From: Labia minor
Taxonomy: Eukaryota; Arthropoda; Insecta; Dermaptera; Spongiphoridae
Direction: 5' to 3'
Length of the DNA stretch: 64,000 bases
Assembly: GCA_963082975.1 (NCBI GenBank)
Contig: OY720344.1
Span: 13,999,580 to 14,063,579, forward strand
The position numbers and the translations under genes were made by a program. The notes beneath the pieces were generated by a model that had not been told where the DNA came from, made no database searches, and saw only the letters and a program-made list of their open reading frames with translations. Of the stretch, positions 24,190 to 35,795 are shown piece after piece. Position 1 is the first letter of the stretch. Every line of letters starts with the position of its first letter.

Positions 24190-24725
24190 CCTTCTCTCTT
24201 TAAATTCAACGGCCGTGAAGAAAGGAAATTGCAAATCTGATTTTTCCAATTTACATGCTGGGTTAGTACATCTCAAATCAAGGTATAAATCACACCTCTC
24301 TAAACATTTTCTCTATTGATTTTTCATTAATTTATTAAAACTTATTTTCTTTTAAAGTATTAAAAAAAATTGTTAATCAAGATCATATTGGGTATGTATA
24401 TATCTATCTATCTATATATATGTACAATAAATAAACTATTTAACTAGTATAATAAAATTTAATAATTAATAATGATATTCCATTCAATTTATTTATTTAT
24501 TTCATAACAGATTATTTTCTAAAATTTAGAAATTTATACAGAGAGTGACTATAAATGTATTTCTTTCAAGATAAAAAATTTTTAAATAAAAAAAAATCCC
24601 GGTTGCATAAACATCAGGGTCTTATTCAAATCTGAGAAAAGGCCTTTCGTTCTTGGAAGCAAATTTTAAACAGTCCTGCAGAGGTTAAAGGTTTTAACCC
24701 TCACCCTGCTTTCTATTTGTACTTA
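24190..24725. promoter_or_regulatory. Two small candidate regulatory islands
   Basis: Balanced patches at 24190-24310 (CAACGGCCGTGAAG, GGAAATTGCAAATC, CATGCTGGGTTAG) and 24595-24725 (TCCCGGTTGCATAAAC, AAAAGGCCTTTCGTTC, CCTGCAGAGGTTAAAGG) are separated by 280 bp of A+T-rich DNA. No frame, no repeat similarity. Weak evidence. Confidence 0.18.
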
Positions 24726-25039
24726 CAAACTTATACAAATATATTGAATAAATTGAAAAAATATACCTTTTTCTTTGTAATATCATATTCTAAAATTAAA
24801 TTTATATATGTATAAAATATTTATTTTTAATCAGGAGAGTTTTTTTTTAATTTGATATATTATTAAGGTCTCCCTCCATCAGATTAAATATTATTTTATT
24901 TCATTAAAAAAAATTTAATTCTTAATTTTAAACTTCACCATTTTTTTAATATACATTAATTATTTTTTTATTTTTAATATTAAGTTCAATTTTGGTTTTT
25001 CTAAATATTATTTATCAATTAATATAAAACGTATGTAGA

Positions 25040-25260
25040 AATTGCATTGACAATGTGTTGATTGAAATGAAACATAACATCCCTAGAATGTTTTGTTTGA
25101 TCACCGGAGAACATCGTGAGCTGTTAGCTCTTCACTAATCAAATTCCACTTAACCTGCATTGAAATTCAATGACAAAACCTAATCGTGAATCCTGTAACT
25201 CGAAATTTCAATAAGATTACATAAAGGCCAAATATCTTTACAGGTCAAATCTCATCCAAG
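25040..25260. promoter_or_regulatory. Candidate non-coding regulatory island
   Basis: A moderately balanced block with GACAATGTGTTGATTG (SOX-like), GTTTGATCACCGG, ACTTAACCTGCATTG, CAATGACAAAACCTAATC and TACAGGTCAAATCTC (nuclear-receptor-like half site). No frame or repeat similarity. DNA from 24726 to 25039 is A+T-rich. Confidence 0.22.
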
Positions 25261-26239
25261 AAAACAAAAATATTTCCCATATAATTTTCAAACTTCGAAT
25301 TGTTTTTAAAAATCGTATCGATTATTTAATTTCTATGTATTTATTTATTTAAATTCTAATAAATATTCTAAAAATACTAGGGATCTCGTTATGAGTTACT
25401 ATTTTGTATTTCATTCAGTAATATAATTATTATTTCATTTAATGTTTGAAACCATCTCACTATTCATTAAAACTCTCCCACAAACATACACAGTGACGAA
25501 GAAAAAGTTACCTTAAAAAATGTTGATGAAATGACACTGATGGATTGTGGTTTTTGTCGTTGACGTAACGCTATGTTTATGATTACATATGTAATTTCAT
25601 TAATAATTTATCTTACACTTGTCCGAAACCTTCAGACAGAATCTGTCAAAATCTAGTGTTCACTCACTAAATCTTCATTAAAAAGTTTGTAAAACTCTAT
25701 GTTTGTCATTATTTTGTAAAATATTTTGTAAAAAAAAACAAACAAAACATTTAAATCAATGCATTTGCTGATTTGATAAAATATATATAAAAATATTAAT
25801 AAAATAAAATAAAAATTATATATTTTAAGGGAATTAAAAAAAAATGGAATTTTTTTTTTTTTTTTTTTTTTGTAGAATGAAAAATAAAATATTTCGACAT
25901 TTAATTATAAATAGGTATATTTCAATAAAACATTTTTTTTATTAAATATTTAACCATATATATATAGTATTAATTAAAATTAATTTTATTCGAATAATTC
26001 ATTTTTTATATATCATACAGATTTTATAAATAATTATTTATTGAATAAAATTAATGGGAAAATAAAAAAAAAATAGGTAGAATTTTATTTTAATTCTAGA
26101 TTACAAGCATTTTTAAAAACATGGGAAAAAGATATTCAGGATATTTGATAAGCAATAATGTTCTGTTATTCAATAAATATAATGATTATTTATTATATCT
26201 ACTCGTATATATATATATAAATATAAATATATATATACG
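25261..26239. repeat. A+T-rich DNA with a long poly-T tract
   Basis: Poly-T at about 25850-25871 and (AT)n-like sequence near 26205-26235. A minor balanced patch lies at 25490-25690 (CAGTGACGAAGAAAAAG, TTGACGTAACGC). Confidence 0.6.
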
Positions 26240-26254
26240 ATGGTGGGGTGAAAA

Positions 26255-26390
26255 GTAGGATCCAAAATGGCTGACATATGAGAAACATATGTGTACCAAC
26301 ATAACAAAAAAAAACATTTCGATAATCGAATGTACACAGCCCGCTAAAATTCAAAATTCACCTTTTCTTCTTTGAGCAGACCTTGTATAA
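26255..26390 (-). mobile_element. Mariner end fragment of the 44111 family
   Basis: ATCCAAAATGGCTGACATATG, TGTACCAACATAACAA and CAGCCCGCTAAAATTCAAA match, in order, the 5' non-coding end of the element whose end lies at 45299-45425. The terminal CTTTTTGAACCC is replaced by CTTCTTTGAGCAGACC. No transposase remains. Confidence 0.55.
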
Positions 26391-26409
26391 AATATATCAA
26401 AACATATCT

Positions 26410-26525
26410 ATGTATAGTATGGTGACGGAAAAATGTTATCGCCATGAGGGCGCGATTGCAGGGCAATCAAAGTGAAAGTCTATAGCCATTACCCAATTCC
26501 GCCTCTATAATTACACACACAGACA
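26410..26525. promoter_or_regulatory. Small balanced patch with CCATGAGGGCGCG
   Basis: GGTGACGGAAAAATG, TCGCCATGAGGGCGCGATT and GCAATCAAAGTGAAAG stand out from the A+T-rich surroundings. No coding frame. Possibly a continuation of the mariner fragment next to it or a regulatory patch; I cannot tell which. Confidence 0.15.
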
Positions 26526-27216
26526 GTTATTTTCTTTTATGTTAAATACAAGTATATAAACAATATATACTCTTATAAAATATTATTATTCTTTAATTTT
26601 AACATTTATTGATATTGATAAACCTGTACATTTTTTTTAATCATCTGAAATATAAAAATTCTGATTAAATTAAAATTAATTTTAGACCAAGGGAATTCCA
26701 ATCTCTCTCAGTAGTAGATGACCAATAATAATATTGCAATACTCTAATTAAAATCTCATAAATATTTAATTGAATAATTATTGTAAATATTGATGAGAGA
26801 AATCCCAAAACGTATTTTTTTGAAAATTTTATTGATGAAAATTAATATACCAGAGGTCAGGTATAGAAATGCTAACAATTCATGTTTATACACAAATTTA
26901 ATGCATGATAAAACATTAGTTGACTTTGCAAATACATTTTTATTTAATGTTATATACATATATATAAATATTTAATAGCTATTAGTTGCTTAACCTGCTT
27001 ATAATGCTATATCTTAGGGGAACTTCACCTCTCCACTCATAAATTTCTTAAGATAGTTATGTATATTACGTATCAATGTAATGGTTAGGATGGTAATCAT
27101 TTCTTCTCATATTTTTATTTTCATTTGTTTTTATATATATATTTTTTTTCATTTTTCGATAATCCAAATTATCAATTATTCTGGTAAGGTACTTTTCATG
27201 ATTAAATAAAAATTTT
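26526..27216. other. A+T-rich intergenic DNA, nothing recognised
   Basis: Accidental frames on both strands at 26756-26975 and a minus frame at 27066-27281 are low-complexity I/K/N/Y. No repeat recognised. Confidence 0.6.
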
Positions 27217-27475
27217 GTTTTTACCGACCGACGATAGGAAGAGAAGGTATTGTTTTCACTCCAAATTTCACATATCTCCACGAATCATGCTATTTGTTAA
27301 CAGAAAAAAGTATTTTTAACATGATGTCTGTCCGTCTGTCCATTGTGTGTCCATATAGACGAGTATAACTTGAACGACTTAACGAATTTTGATAAAATTT
27401 GGTATATTTACTTAATTCATCAGTAGCATTCACTTTGGTGTATATGTCGAAAGCGGAAGTGGTAGTTTACAAAGT
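27217..27475 (+). mobile_element. HINE-like family Y, copy 5 (5' part only)
   Basis: It starts TTTTTACCGACCGACGATAG and keeps the GTCTGTCCGTCTGTCC tract, the core (GATAAAATTTGGTATATTTA) and the AAAGCGGAAGTGGTAG stretch. It stops before the 3' inverted motif and hairpin. About 27 bp are missing after CAAATTTCAC near 27270. Confidence 0.65.
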
Positions 27476-27774
27476 ATTAATTTTATATTCATTGTAGGAA
27501 AACTTTAAATATAGTAGTAATTAATAATTGAGTGATTGCACTAAAAATTATTTTATTGTCATTATTAACAATTAAGTAGTACTTGTAGTTTTTACTTTGA
27601 AAAATAAATGATTCTTATTTTTGGATAAAAAATAACAAATGATACAAATTCTATTCTAGAATGAAGAAAGAGGCGAAAGTAGATTAATTAAAAAAAAAAA
27701 ATTTTATTTTATTTATATTTAAAAAAGGAAGCGCTGTCTGATGTAGTTGCTATTATTTTAAATTCAGAAAAAAA

Positions 27775-27955
27775 TAATAAAGATGATTTTCCCGAGACTG
27801 AAACCAATAGAGATCAATCTTTCTTTATAAAAATTATCAATGGTGGGAATTTCAAAAAAAATCCTTCGAGCTGTTTAATATTTCACAAATTTAAATATAT
27901 ATACATATATCTATATACAATTTTTGCTAGTATAATAAGATAAGATACATATACT
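27775..27955 (+). repeat. Dispersed repeat V, copy 1
   Basis: AAGATGATTTTCCCGAGACT, GATCAATCTTTCTTTATAAA, AATTTCAAAAAAAATCCTTC, CTATATACAATTTTTGCTAG and AATAAGATAAGATA recur in the same order in reverse orientation at 52535-52765. Its first 20-odd bases are also found inside family Y, so V and Y share a module. Type unknown. Confidence 0.55.
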
Positions 27956-28670
27956 CAAATATATTTATATATTTATATGTAGAATTAAAAATAATCCTTG
28001 GTGATTTTCAATTTTATTTTAATTTTTAAAATAAAAAATAATCTAGTTAAACGATTTCGTTTTAAAGTTCAACCTATCAAGAATTTATTTGATTTTTTTG
28101 TTCAAACATGAAACCTTTTCCCTTTTGGTTTATTCATTACCACTCTGTCCACAATTTGCTCAGGTTCACTAAATCTCAATCTCTCTACAATTCTAATAAT
28201 ATTTACTTTCCCCTAAAATACATTTACAATCTAAGTATTTGGATTTATCGCATACATTTTATATCTATATTAATTATTTAAGATCTATAAATAATAATCT
28301 ACTATTTAACAAAAAGAATTGATATTTATTCTATTGTTATTAATTCTAATGGTGGATCTCATTTTAATGATAAATAAAACTAAAATTTCTTTTTTTTTGT
28401 TGTTAAATATTTTTAAACTCTTTCACACACACACACACACACATTATCTTAAATAAAATCTAAATCGAAATGTTACTTTTACATTATTGTATTCATAATT
28501 TAGTTCTTTAAATTTAATGCTTTTGGATCTTAAAAAATTCATAATATTATATTTATACTTATTATACTCGTATTTGATAAAACAAGCCTAATATTAATGA
28601 AATATATAAATAAATCATTTACTTACATAATAATAGTCAATTTTATAAATAATTTAACCCGTTTAAAGTC
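27956..28670. other. A+T-rich intergenic DNA with a short (CA)n
   Basis: (CA)n at 28423-28442. A mildly balanced patch at 28100-28200 (TTTCCCTTTTGGTTTATTC, CTGTCCACAATTTGC). No genes. Confidence 0.6.
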
Positions 28671-28675
28671 TTCTT

Positions 28676-29335
28676 GAATGTCAGGGGTTCCTATGAACTC
28701 GAGCGTTCAGCCAGCCGGTGTCGTGTTGTGAGTGCGCCTGCACGGTTAGGCCCGATTCACACACAAGTGGCGTATGGCACTGGCGTGGTTCTGGCGTGGA
28801 ACAGGTTTGTTAATGTAATTGCATTAGCTTATGACTCAATACCCACAGATATGGCGTGTTGGAGGCGTGGAAAATGGCACGAAGACCACTCCACTCCGAC
28901 GCGACCGGTGGCTCGTAGGGACTTTGCACGCCACTTCTAGACCATTTCATTATTCATTTCAACTTTTTAATCAAATTTTATATTTTGCCAGCATTTAATT
29001 ATAAAAACGTGTTTTTTGTGCTACTTTTTTTATGCTACTTTAAATGTTATTAATTTATTTAAAAAAAAATAAAAGTAAACAAAATAAAAATAAAATATAA
29101 AATTAGCATAACACTAAACTACTATAAAAATAATATTAAAAAATATATTATATATTAAAATCTTACGTGAAAATCCAATTATGAGATCAAATTTTCTTAA
29201 TTAAAATAATTTACTCACATAATCTTAAGAACCACGCCAGAACCACGCCAGTGCCATACGCCACTTGTGTGTGAATCGGGCCTTAGGCAGCTGGCTGGAG
29301 GGGATGATGATACTCTGTCAACAACAAAAGGGTAA
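28676..29335 (+). repeat. G+C-rich dispersed repeat S, copy 1, split by a Harbinger-like element
   Basis: About 120 bp of G+C-rich sequence (28676-28748 continuing at 29286) contains GAGCGTTCAGCCAGCC, TCGTGTTGTGAGTGCGC and CTCTGTCAAC. A related copy is at 39060-39185 in reverse. Nature unknown: too short for a gene, no tRNA boxes seen. An 88-codon frame across the left half (28674-28940) extends into the inserted transposon and so is not a gene. Confidence 0.55.
28749..29282. mobile_element. Harbinger-like non-autonomous element, perfect 51-bp arms, TTA target duplication
   Basis: The terminal arms 28749-28799 and 29232-29282 are perfect reverse complements over 51 bp. They begin GGCCCGATTCACACACAAGT and carry GGCGTATGGC and TGGCGTGG repeats. 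TTA flanks both sides (28746-28748, 29283-29285), the target duplication typical of PIF/Harbinger. Further GGCGTG repeats lie near 28853-28870. The interior is A+T-rich without a transposase. Perfect arms suggest a young insertion. Assignment to the superfamily rests on TSD and first bases only. Confidence 0.8.
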
Positions 29336-29490
29336 TATTGTTTTTATAGAAACTATAATTAATTTTTAAAACATGTCAAACAATCACTATCACCTCCTCT
29401 ACTCTAACATAAACATCATTGTAAAAATATCAAAAATGAATTTCTGAAACTTTTGAATATAATCATAAACATGTAAATAAAATAAAATTA

Positions 29491-30093
29491 GCTGGAGTGT
29501 CTCCACTCGACTATCTCGCAATTTGAATTAAATAACATAATATATTATATTTAAATTAAATTTAATTAATTATAAATTATAAATAATAAATATTAAACCA
29601 GCGCATGTTTGACTTTTTATTGATGGCACCATGGCACGTGTTGGCGCGTGACATTTGCAGTGTTAAAAAATTAATTCTGTTAATTTCAGCGAATCAATCA
29701 AGCTGAAATTCTATATATAGCAGTTTTATACAATTATTAATCATGTGAAAAATTATCAAACATATATCTTTATTTTTACAGTCACTTTAGAGGAAAAAAA
29801 TCAAAACGTTGTAAGTAATGACCCTCTTCCGGTTGAGCTACATTTCTCAAAAGTTGATAGAAAACTACGAATTTTGAATAATGTTCATGTACCAAATTTC
29901 ATCATTCTAACTCAAACCGTTTTTGTGTAATCTTGGTTACATACATACACACACACACATACACACATACACACACAGACATTTTTCTCAACCTTAGTGA
30001 AAATCAGGAACCTTCAAAACATATAAAAACATCAAAATCTCAACATCGAAAATTTTCGTGATCGCAATACTATCTCTTACGAGATAGTAAAAA
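29491..30093 (-). mobile_element. HINE-like family X, copy 2 (full length)
   Basis: Starts on minus at 30093 with TTTTTACTATCTCGTAA and ends at 29491 after the GAGTG/CACTC hairpin (29495-29508). The CA tract (29946-29978) is shorter than in copy 1. Apart from that and the A+T-rich middle it is close to copy 1, which suggests fairly recent spread. The 61-codon frame at 29745-29930 has a shadow in copy 1 and is not a gene. Confidence 0.75.
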
Positions 30094-31100
30094 TCCATAT
30101 ATAAGTGAAGTTGAATAAAATTTATGTATTGAGATGGTAGTCTAAATTAACCAACTACATTAACTACTGTAAATGAAAAATTGAATTTGAACCCTTCCTC
30201 CTTCAAAAAATAAAAAATATATGAAATATGAATTTCTATGTCTATGAAAGTAAAAATACTATAATTATAATTTCAGAATTTTTTCGGACTAAGCGAATAT
30301 AGTATTTAGATATCTTGAAATAAAAGAGTTCTCTGTTATAATATAATTGTAGAAGATACAAAGCACATGATAATATAATTAAAATTTCCTTCCGTTAAGA
30401 ATGAATGTAATAAATTAATTCGCGTCATCTAAAAATAAAATTAAAAAAAATAAGAATGTTGAAGTCTTTCTGTATACAAGTAACAACGGGAGTAGCAATA
30501 ATAACAATAACAAGTAGTACTAGTACCACGTAAAAGATGAAAAGCTTCAAAATATTTTCTTAAATCTAATTAACATTTCTTGCATTGTTTTCTTTCTTAG
30601 ACATAATAATAATCATAATAATAACAATAATAATAATAATAATAAATTTTAATCAAAGTGAAATGGAAGATTTTTATTCTTTAAAAGAATGTATTTTATA
30701 ATATTTGAGGGAAAAATTGTTGATAAAAGGAATGTAATAGAATAATTACTTTAAATTTTAAATCATTTCATTATTTATTATATTTAGAAGATAAATTTTC
30801 ATAAAATTTACTATTAATCATAATAATAATTCTTTTTTTTTTTCATTTTCTTTTTTCTTTTAATTATTGTAACAATTGAATACTTAATTTTATTTGTGAA
30901 CTTTACTTATACTCTCCAATCTTTATATTGAGCCAGAAAAAAAATATTCACTATCAAAGTGGAAATTAAATTAATTAATCTGAATAAACATATATATCAA
31001 ATATTTTGTAAAATTATCAATGCTAACATCATTTAATATTTATCATTTAAGTATCTTATCAAATAATTCAGCGAAAAATATTAAAATGTTAAAAAAATGT
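30094..31100. repeat. A+T-rich DNA with (AAT)n tracts
   Basis: (AAT)-type runs lie at 30605-30648. A patch near 30480-30535 (ACAACGGGAGTAGCAATAAT, GTAGTACTAGTACCACG) is slightly balanced. No genes. Confidence 0.6.
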
Positions 31101-31109
31101 AATAGGATT

Positions 31110-31420
31110 TGAAAAATGTGATCTCGGGTGGAGAAGGGGGGGGGGTGAAGAAAATGGATGTAAAAAAAAAACAAAGACATTTCCAAGTGGGTTGTCCAGC
31201 TAAATTTGAATAGAAATTGGTTTATTAGCCAAATCGGTTGATAATATCACTGGGCGTCTATTGTAATGGCAAAGAGCCCCATTAAGGCTTGCTTTGTCAA
31301 AGGATTGGCAGGGCTTTAAAAGGGAAGGGAAAAAACGACCAGGTGCAGCTTTCAATGTTCTCAGATTAATGTTGGCCGTGGAATGTGAACTGAATCACAT
31401 AGAATGACTAGGATAAAGAT
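31110..31420. promoter_or_regulatory. Candidate non-coding regulatory island
   Basis: A G11-like run near 31135-31145, then GGTTGTCCAGC, TTGGTTTATTAGCC, TCTATTGTAATGGC, CCCCATTAAGGC, TTGTCAAAGGATTGGC (TCF-like), ACCAGGTGCAGC (E-box) and GTGGAATGTGAACTG (TEAD-like GGAATG). No frame, no repeat similarity. One of the better enhancer candidates. A small separate balanced patch lies at 31915-31985. Confidence 0.3.
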
Positions 31421-32177
31421 ATTTTTCAAATAATCGAATATATTTTGAGGTGAAAAAAAGAAAGCTTAAACGATTAAATAATGTAAAACATTAATATTTT
31501 TATGAATCAAATTTGTAAAATATTTTTTATTCATATTTTCATTGAACAATATAAAGTGATAAAAGAAACCAATACTTTAAAAAAAAATGTATATATATTA
31601 TTCTATATTTGTATTTATCTCTGCATTCTAATTTATTGCTAAAATATTAAAGCATATCGATTTTTATCTCAAAGTCTGTTAAAATTGGTAAAGGATTTTT
31701 TTTAATCACTTCTGATTTCTTCTTTTTCAATTTATTGATTCAATTTATTGATTTTACTTTTTACTTGTTACTTATAAGAAAATATTTTTCAAAGAAGTTA
31801 AAATAAAATGAGAATAAATATATTATATTTTTAATAAAGAGAAAATGTTTGCATTTAGTTATTTGGGACGTTTGAATTTATCAAGTGTCACTTTAATCAA
31901 CCCATTTAACACTATTTTACATCGGAGAGCAAAAGAGGGAGGCGACAAGATCGGCCCTCTGAATCGTGAAAGGGAGGATCACAAATAAAAAAAAAAGAAA
32001 AACAGATACTACAATAATTTATTGAAAATATATCAGGAGAAAAAAATCGTTGACTTTTTTAAATAATAAAAAAAAAGTATATTCTGTAAAAATACATTTT
32101 CTACTGGAATAAAATGACAAGGAACTTATATTATAGATATTTTATTAAATTTTATTAAAATTAATTAAAATTAAATT
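31421..32177. other. A+T-rich intergenic DNA with one small balanced patch
   Basis: The patch at 31915-31985 reads GGGAGGCGACAAGATCGGCC and GTGAAAGGGAGGATC. Otherwise nothing recognised. Confidence 0.5.
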
Positions 32178-32566
32178 GACGAGAGTAGATTTAGAGTATT
32201 TGGGAATAGGATTCTTCGAAGCATTTTTCGGCCAAAAACAGATGAGATCATCGGGGAATGGCAGAGACTGCATAACGAGAAATTGCATGAACTCTATGCA
32301 TCTCCAGACATAGTTATGGTTATAATATCGATAAAGTTGCGATGGGCAGGGTATGTGACTAGAATAGGTGAGGAAAGAATGACGAAAAATATATCGGTGG
32401 GGAGACCGAGTGGGAAACGTCCGTTCAGAAGACCAAGGACGCGGTGAGTGGCAATATTAGGAAGGAACGTGAGAGAGATAGGAGAGGGTAGGGGTTGGAT
32501 GGTTGTGGTTCAGAATAGGGACACTTGGAGAAAGTTGGTCGCAGTGGCCAAGAACAGAGATAGAAT
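32178..32566 (+). mobile_element. LINE 3' fragment (copy b)
   Basis: Homologous to the end of copy a: AGTATTTGGGAATAGGATTC, GAATGGCAGAGACTGCATAA, ATGCATCTCCAGACATAG, GCGATGGGCAGGG and CAAGGACGCGGTGAGTGG. It encodes the LRWAGxxxRxGEERM region, broken by stops. Dead 5'-truncated copy. Confidence 0.8.
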
Positions 32567-34195
32567 TAAAATTAAATTATGATATTCTCCATATGTTATT
32601 ATAATCTTGTAAATATTTCAAAAATAATTTAACAAGAATTAATTTATTTTTTACATGTAATAAATAATAAATATTATAATTAAATCAAATAATATTAATT
32701 TATAGCAGATTGGATTCTGTATATTATGTAATATGTATATTTAACTAGAATGATAATAATCTAATATTGATAATAAACATAATAAAGACAAATCAACTTT
32801 GTATTCAGTTCAAACAATATTATATAATATATGCATATAACGTGTATAAATTATAAAAGAATAATAATATTCTCTCTAGAGTCTATTCCTAGATAAATAG
32901 TTTCTTAGAAGACGTGGATTCAAATCATGATAAATCCTGTTTGTAGCTCCAGACACTTGAAATATAAAATATTATCTATGTATTCATATAACTAATGGAA
33001 AAGCATAAATTTATTATGCTAATTTTATAAATTTCTACTCATCTAGATTTCTAAAAACTTACTTATATTAAGAATATATAGTTTTAGTTGAACATACATA
33101 TTTTATTATATAAAAAAATTGGATATTACAAATAATAACTTTTCACGAAATTACTGGTGATTGGGAAAAAAATATTTTTTAAAATGATAACTAATATAGA
33201 CCAATACCTCACTTTTCGTCGGGGTTACGTTCCAAAAAATCAGAATGGAAATTGAAACGACTCAAAGTGAATTAAGATTTTCTATAACATCCATTCTATA
33301 TATCCATGTAAAGATAAAACTAACATTTCAGCAATCAATTATGTTTTTTCCAGAAATGTTGGTTCTATATTCAAATAAATAATTTTTTGTTTAACTGAAA
33401 ATTCCACAATCATTTATGTAAATTACATATCGAAAAGAAACTAGTATGTTGTAGGTATTATACAATATTTATTTGAAAATTAATTAAAATTACAAAATTT
33501 ATGATGATCTCACTCACTAGTAAACATAAATTTTTCAAATATTGTTTTGTCACTTGTCATTGAAATTTTCACCTACGTGAAAATTCGACAATTTTTAAAT
33601 TGCAATTATTGAATTTACACATCTAGATAAAACAAGCAATTAAATATATATTATTAATATATTGTGATGATTTTTTGTATAAGGGTAGATATTGCAGGGG
33701 AAAATCTAAGAAAAAGAAAGGTTGGTCTCATATGTGTAATGGAAAAGGGTGGACTTTGAATCGGCGTGAACTGCCCTGGAGATCTGAACTACAAAAAAAA
33801 AAAAGAGAAAAAAATTAAATTTATCATTAAGAATAAAATTTATAATAAGATTTATTATATTTAATGTTTAAATATAAATTTTCAAAACCTTTAAAGATTT
33901 AAGTGTAAAGATTTTAAATTATAAAATTATATACAGTAATTTTTTATATTTTTTATATAAAAAAAAACGTTTTATAAAAATTATAAATAAACCAATATTT
34001 GTTGGGAAACAATTTTTTTTAATTCTTTGATTAAAAAAATAAAAAAACAATATTTTTTGTTAATAATGTAGCCGGTCCTTTTGTAAGAGATAGTGCGTGG
34101 ACGACCGAGTGTAATGGTGGTCCTTTTCTTTCTTTCAATAAAGTCCGTCTGCTCTCGACGGTAGCCCACGAACGAATGCACATATCGCCGATATA
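32567..34195. other. A+T-rich intergenic DNA with a possible transposon scrap
   Basis: CACTTTTCGTCGGGGTTACG at about 33210-33229, followed by TTCCAAAAAATC, has the look of a transposon subterminal repeat, but I could not find a partner end. A balanced patch at 33690-33795 and another at 34070-34195 (GGACGACCGAGTG, CTCTCGACGGTAGCCCACG) have no frame I trust. Confidence 0.4.
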
Positions 34196-34199
34196 TCAA

Positions 34200-34421
34200 T
34201 GAGGTGTCCTATGATCAGTAGAACGGGTCTTCTCAACCTTTACCTTGATTTTCTTGATCGGAGGCGCTATCAAGTAGCTTTTCCCCAATGTTGTTCCCGG
34301 AGGCTGGGTTGACTCCGTCCCATTGACCCCAGCTAGGGAAATTCCCTTGCCAGGCCCGGGACTTGAACCCGGGGCCATATGAATTTGAAGCAGTTTCGGT
34401 ACCCACACACCCAAGGCGCCT
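34200..34421 (-). mobile_element. tRNA-derived SINE-like element
   Basis: Read on minus from 34421: AGGCGCCTTGGGTGTGTGGG, then CCCCGGGTTCAAGTCCCGGG, with a clear B-box GGTTCAAGTCC (34359-34369) inside a T-arm-like inverted repeat. The body that follows is G+C-rich (CAGCCTCCGGGAACAAC). The A-box is weaker (TGGGTGTGTGGGTACCG). No target duplication was found, so its borders are approximate. The 72-codon frame here is antisense or shadow. It could also be a decayed tRNA pseudogene, but the long conserved body favours a SINE. Confidence 0.6.
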
Positions 34422-34517
34422 TTATATTCTATTAGATTTCATATAATTTTTGATTTTTCTTAAATTAAAAAAATAAATAAAAATTTATTAAAAATTGTTT
34501 TTCATTTATTCATATTG

Positions 34518-34520
<3 letters not shown>

Positions 34521-34549
<29 letters not shown>
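34521..34549. repeat. (AT)n microsatellite
   Basis: Uninterrupted AT repeat. Confidence 0.95.
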
Positions 34550-34654
34550 CTGTATATTTATTATAATATTTATGATATTTTATTTGAGGGTAAATTTTAC
34601 TTTCTCTTCCAATTAGTATTGATAAAAATTGATAGCCAATATTTGATTCGAACA

Positions 34655-35000
34655 ATATTCTCTATATTTGTCATTTGGCTTGAAAAGGTCAATAATTTTT
34701 CGCCTTGGCCATTCGAGGCAAACATTCACGGAATGGCATTTCTATTCAATCTGTATGTAGTAGAGTTAACAGGCTAGCTAGTATGGTCTCGAGTCACGCA
34801 AAAGAGGACACCCGAGTGGATGGAATGCGTGCATATGTCATGTCATGTTTATACCGAACCAAAAACGGATGCATCAATACCACCTAAACTGAACGAGATA
34901 AATCCACCCACAAAATACAGTCCCCGCTCTCCCCTCCATTCGTCCCTGATCAGAACTCCATGTGATTTACGAGGTTTCAACCACTACCACTACCAACAAC
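34655..35000. promoter_or_regulatory. Candidate non-coding regulatory island
   Basis: About 340 bp of balanced sequence with AAAAGGTCAATAATTTTTCG, TCACGGAATGGCATTTC, GTTAACAGGCTAGC, CACGCAAAAGAGG and a CT-rich CCCCGCTCTCCCCTCC. Two frames of 60 and 64 codons cross it (34705-34887, 34820-35014) with no family resemblance. 35001-35414 is A+T-rich. Confidence 0.28.
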
Positions 35001-35414
35001 TTTTACATTTTTGATTTATAATACAAATTAAATTTCACATAAAGTCGTTCGTATTTGTGGGCAAAATGTTCAAAATCAACCAAACCAGTTGTCGCTTTAA
35101 AATGTCACATTCCTTTCATCAAAATTTAATCGAGTTGAAGCAATTTGTCTTATAAAAATGAATTTATTCGAAATCTCGCTAAAACTAATCTTAACCAAAG
35201 ATATATTAAAACATATTTCTCTATTGAACCAAATTAATTACAAAACTTCAAATTATATTTTTGAAAATTTTACAAATTACTTATTACTATATATATAATA
35301 AACTGAGTTACTATTAATATTTAAAAGTTTCTATTGTACTGTAGCATTTTCTATGTCAGTTTGCTGGTCTATCAAAAGGGGTTTTCTTAATTGTCTTTTT
35401 TTTAAACAGTTTTT

Positions 35415-35795
35415 CTAGTCTATCTATCTCTGTGGCTCTAGGTAACTCGAAAGTTCTTGGCCGCAACAACCACACTTCTTCAAATGTTCCTATTCTGAGC
35501 CACAATCCTCCAATCCCTATTCTCTCCCAGCTCTCTCACGTCCCTTTCTACATTATCCACCCACCGCGTTCTTGGTCTTCCCAGCGAGCGTTTCCCACTG
35601 GAACTCCCCCCCCCCCCCAATATATTTTTCGCCATTCTTTCCTCCCCCATTCTAGCCACGTGTCCTGTCCACCGCAGCCTTCTCGATTTTATAATTATAA
35701 CTATATCTGGAGATGTATTGAGGTCAGTCATGCAATTCCTCGTTATGCAATCTCCGCCACTCCCCGGTGAGCTCATCTTTCTTCGCAGAATCTAG
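35415..35795 (-). mobile_element. LINE 3' fragment (copy c)
   Basis: The minus-strand frame at 35480-35776 keeps 98 codons, including RRLRWTGHVARMGEERMAKN and GRPRTRWVDNVERDVRELGE. This is the most intact C-terminus of this family in the window. The 3' end shows (TATC)n at 35418-35430 on plus, i.e. a GATA tail. A run of C at 35609-35618 (poly-G on minus) corresponds to a glycine stretch. Truncated at the 5' end. Confidence 0.85.

Noticed and set aside
26440-26460. CCATGAGGGCGCG as a CTCF site
   Set aside because: Only about 9 of 12 positions fit the consensus; too weak to list.
28674-28940. 88-codon frame as a gene
   Set aside because: More than half of it lies inside the Harbinger-like element and its 51-bp arm.
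34196-34414. Possible tRNA gene at the strong B-box
   Set aside because: The B-box is good, but no full cloverleaf with an acceptor stem can be drawn and a long conserved G+C-rich body follows, so a SINE is the better reading.
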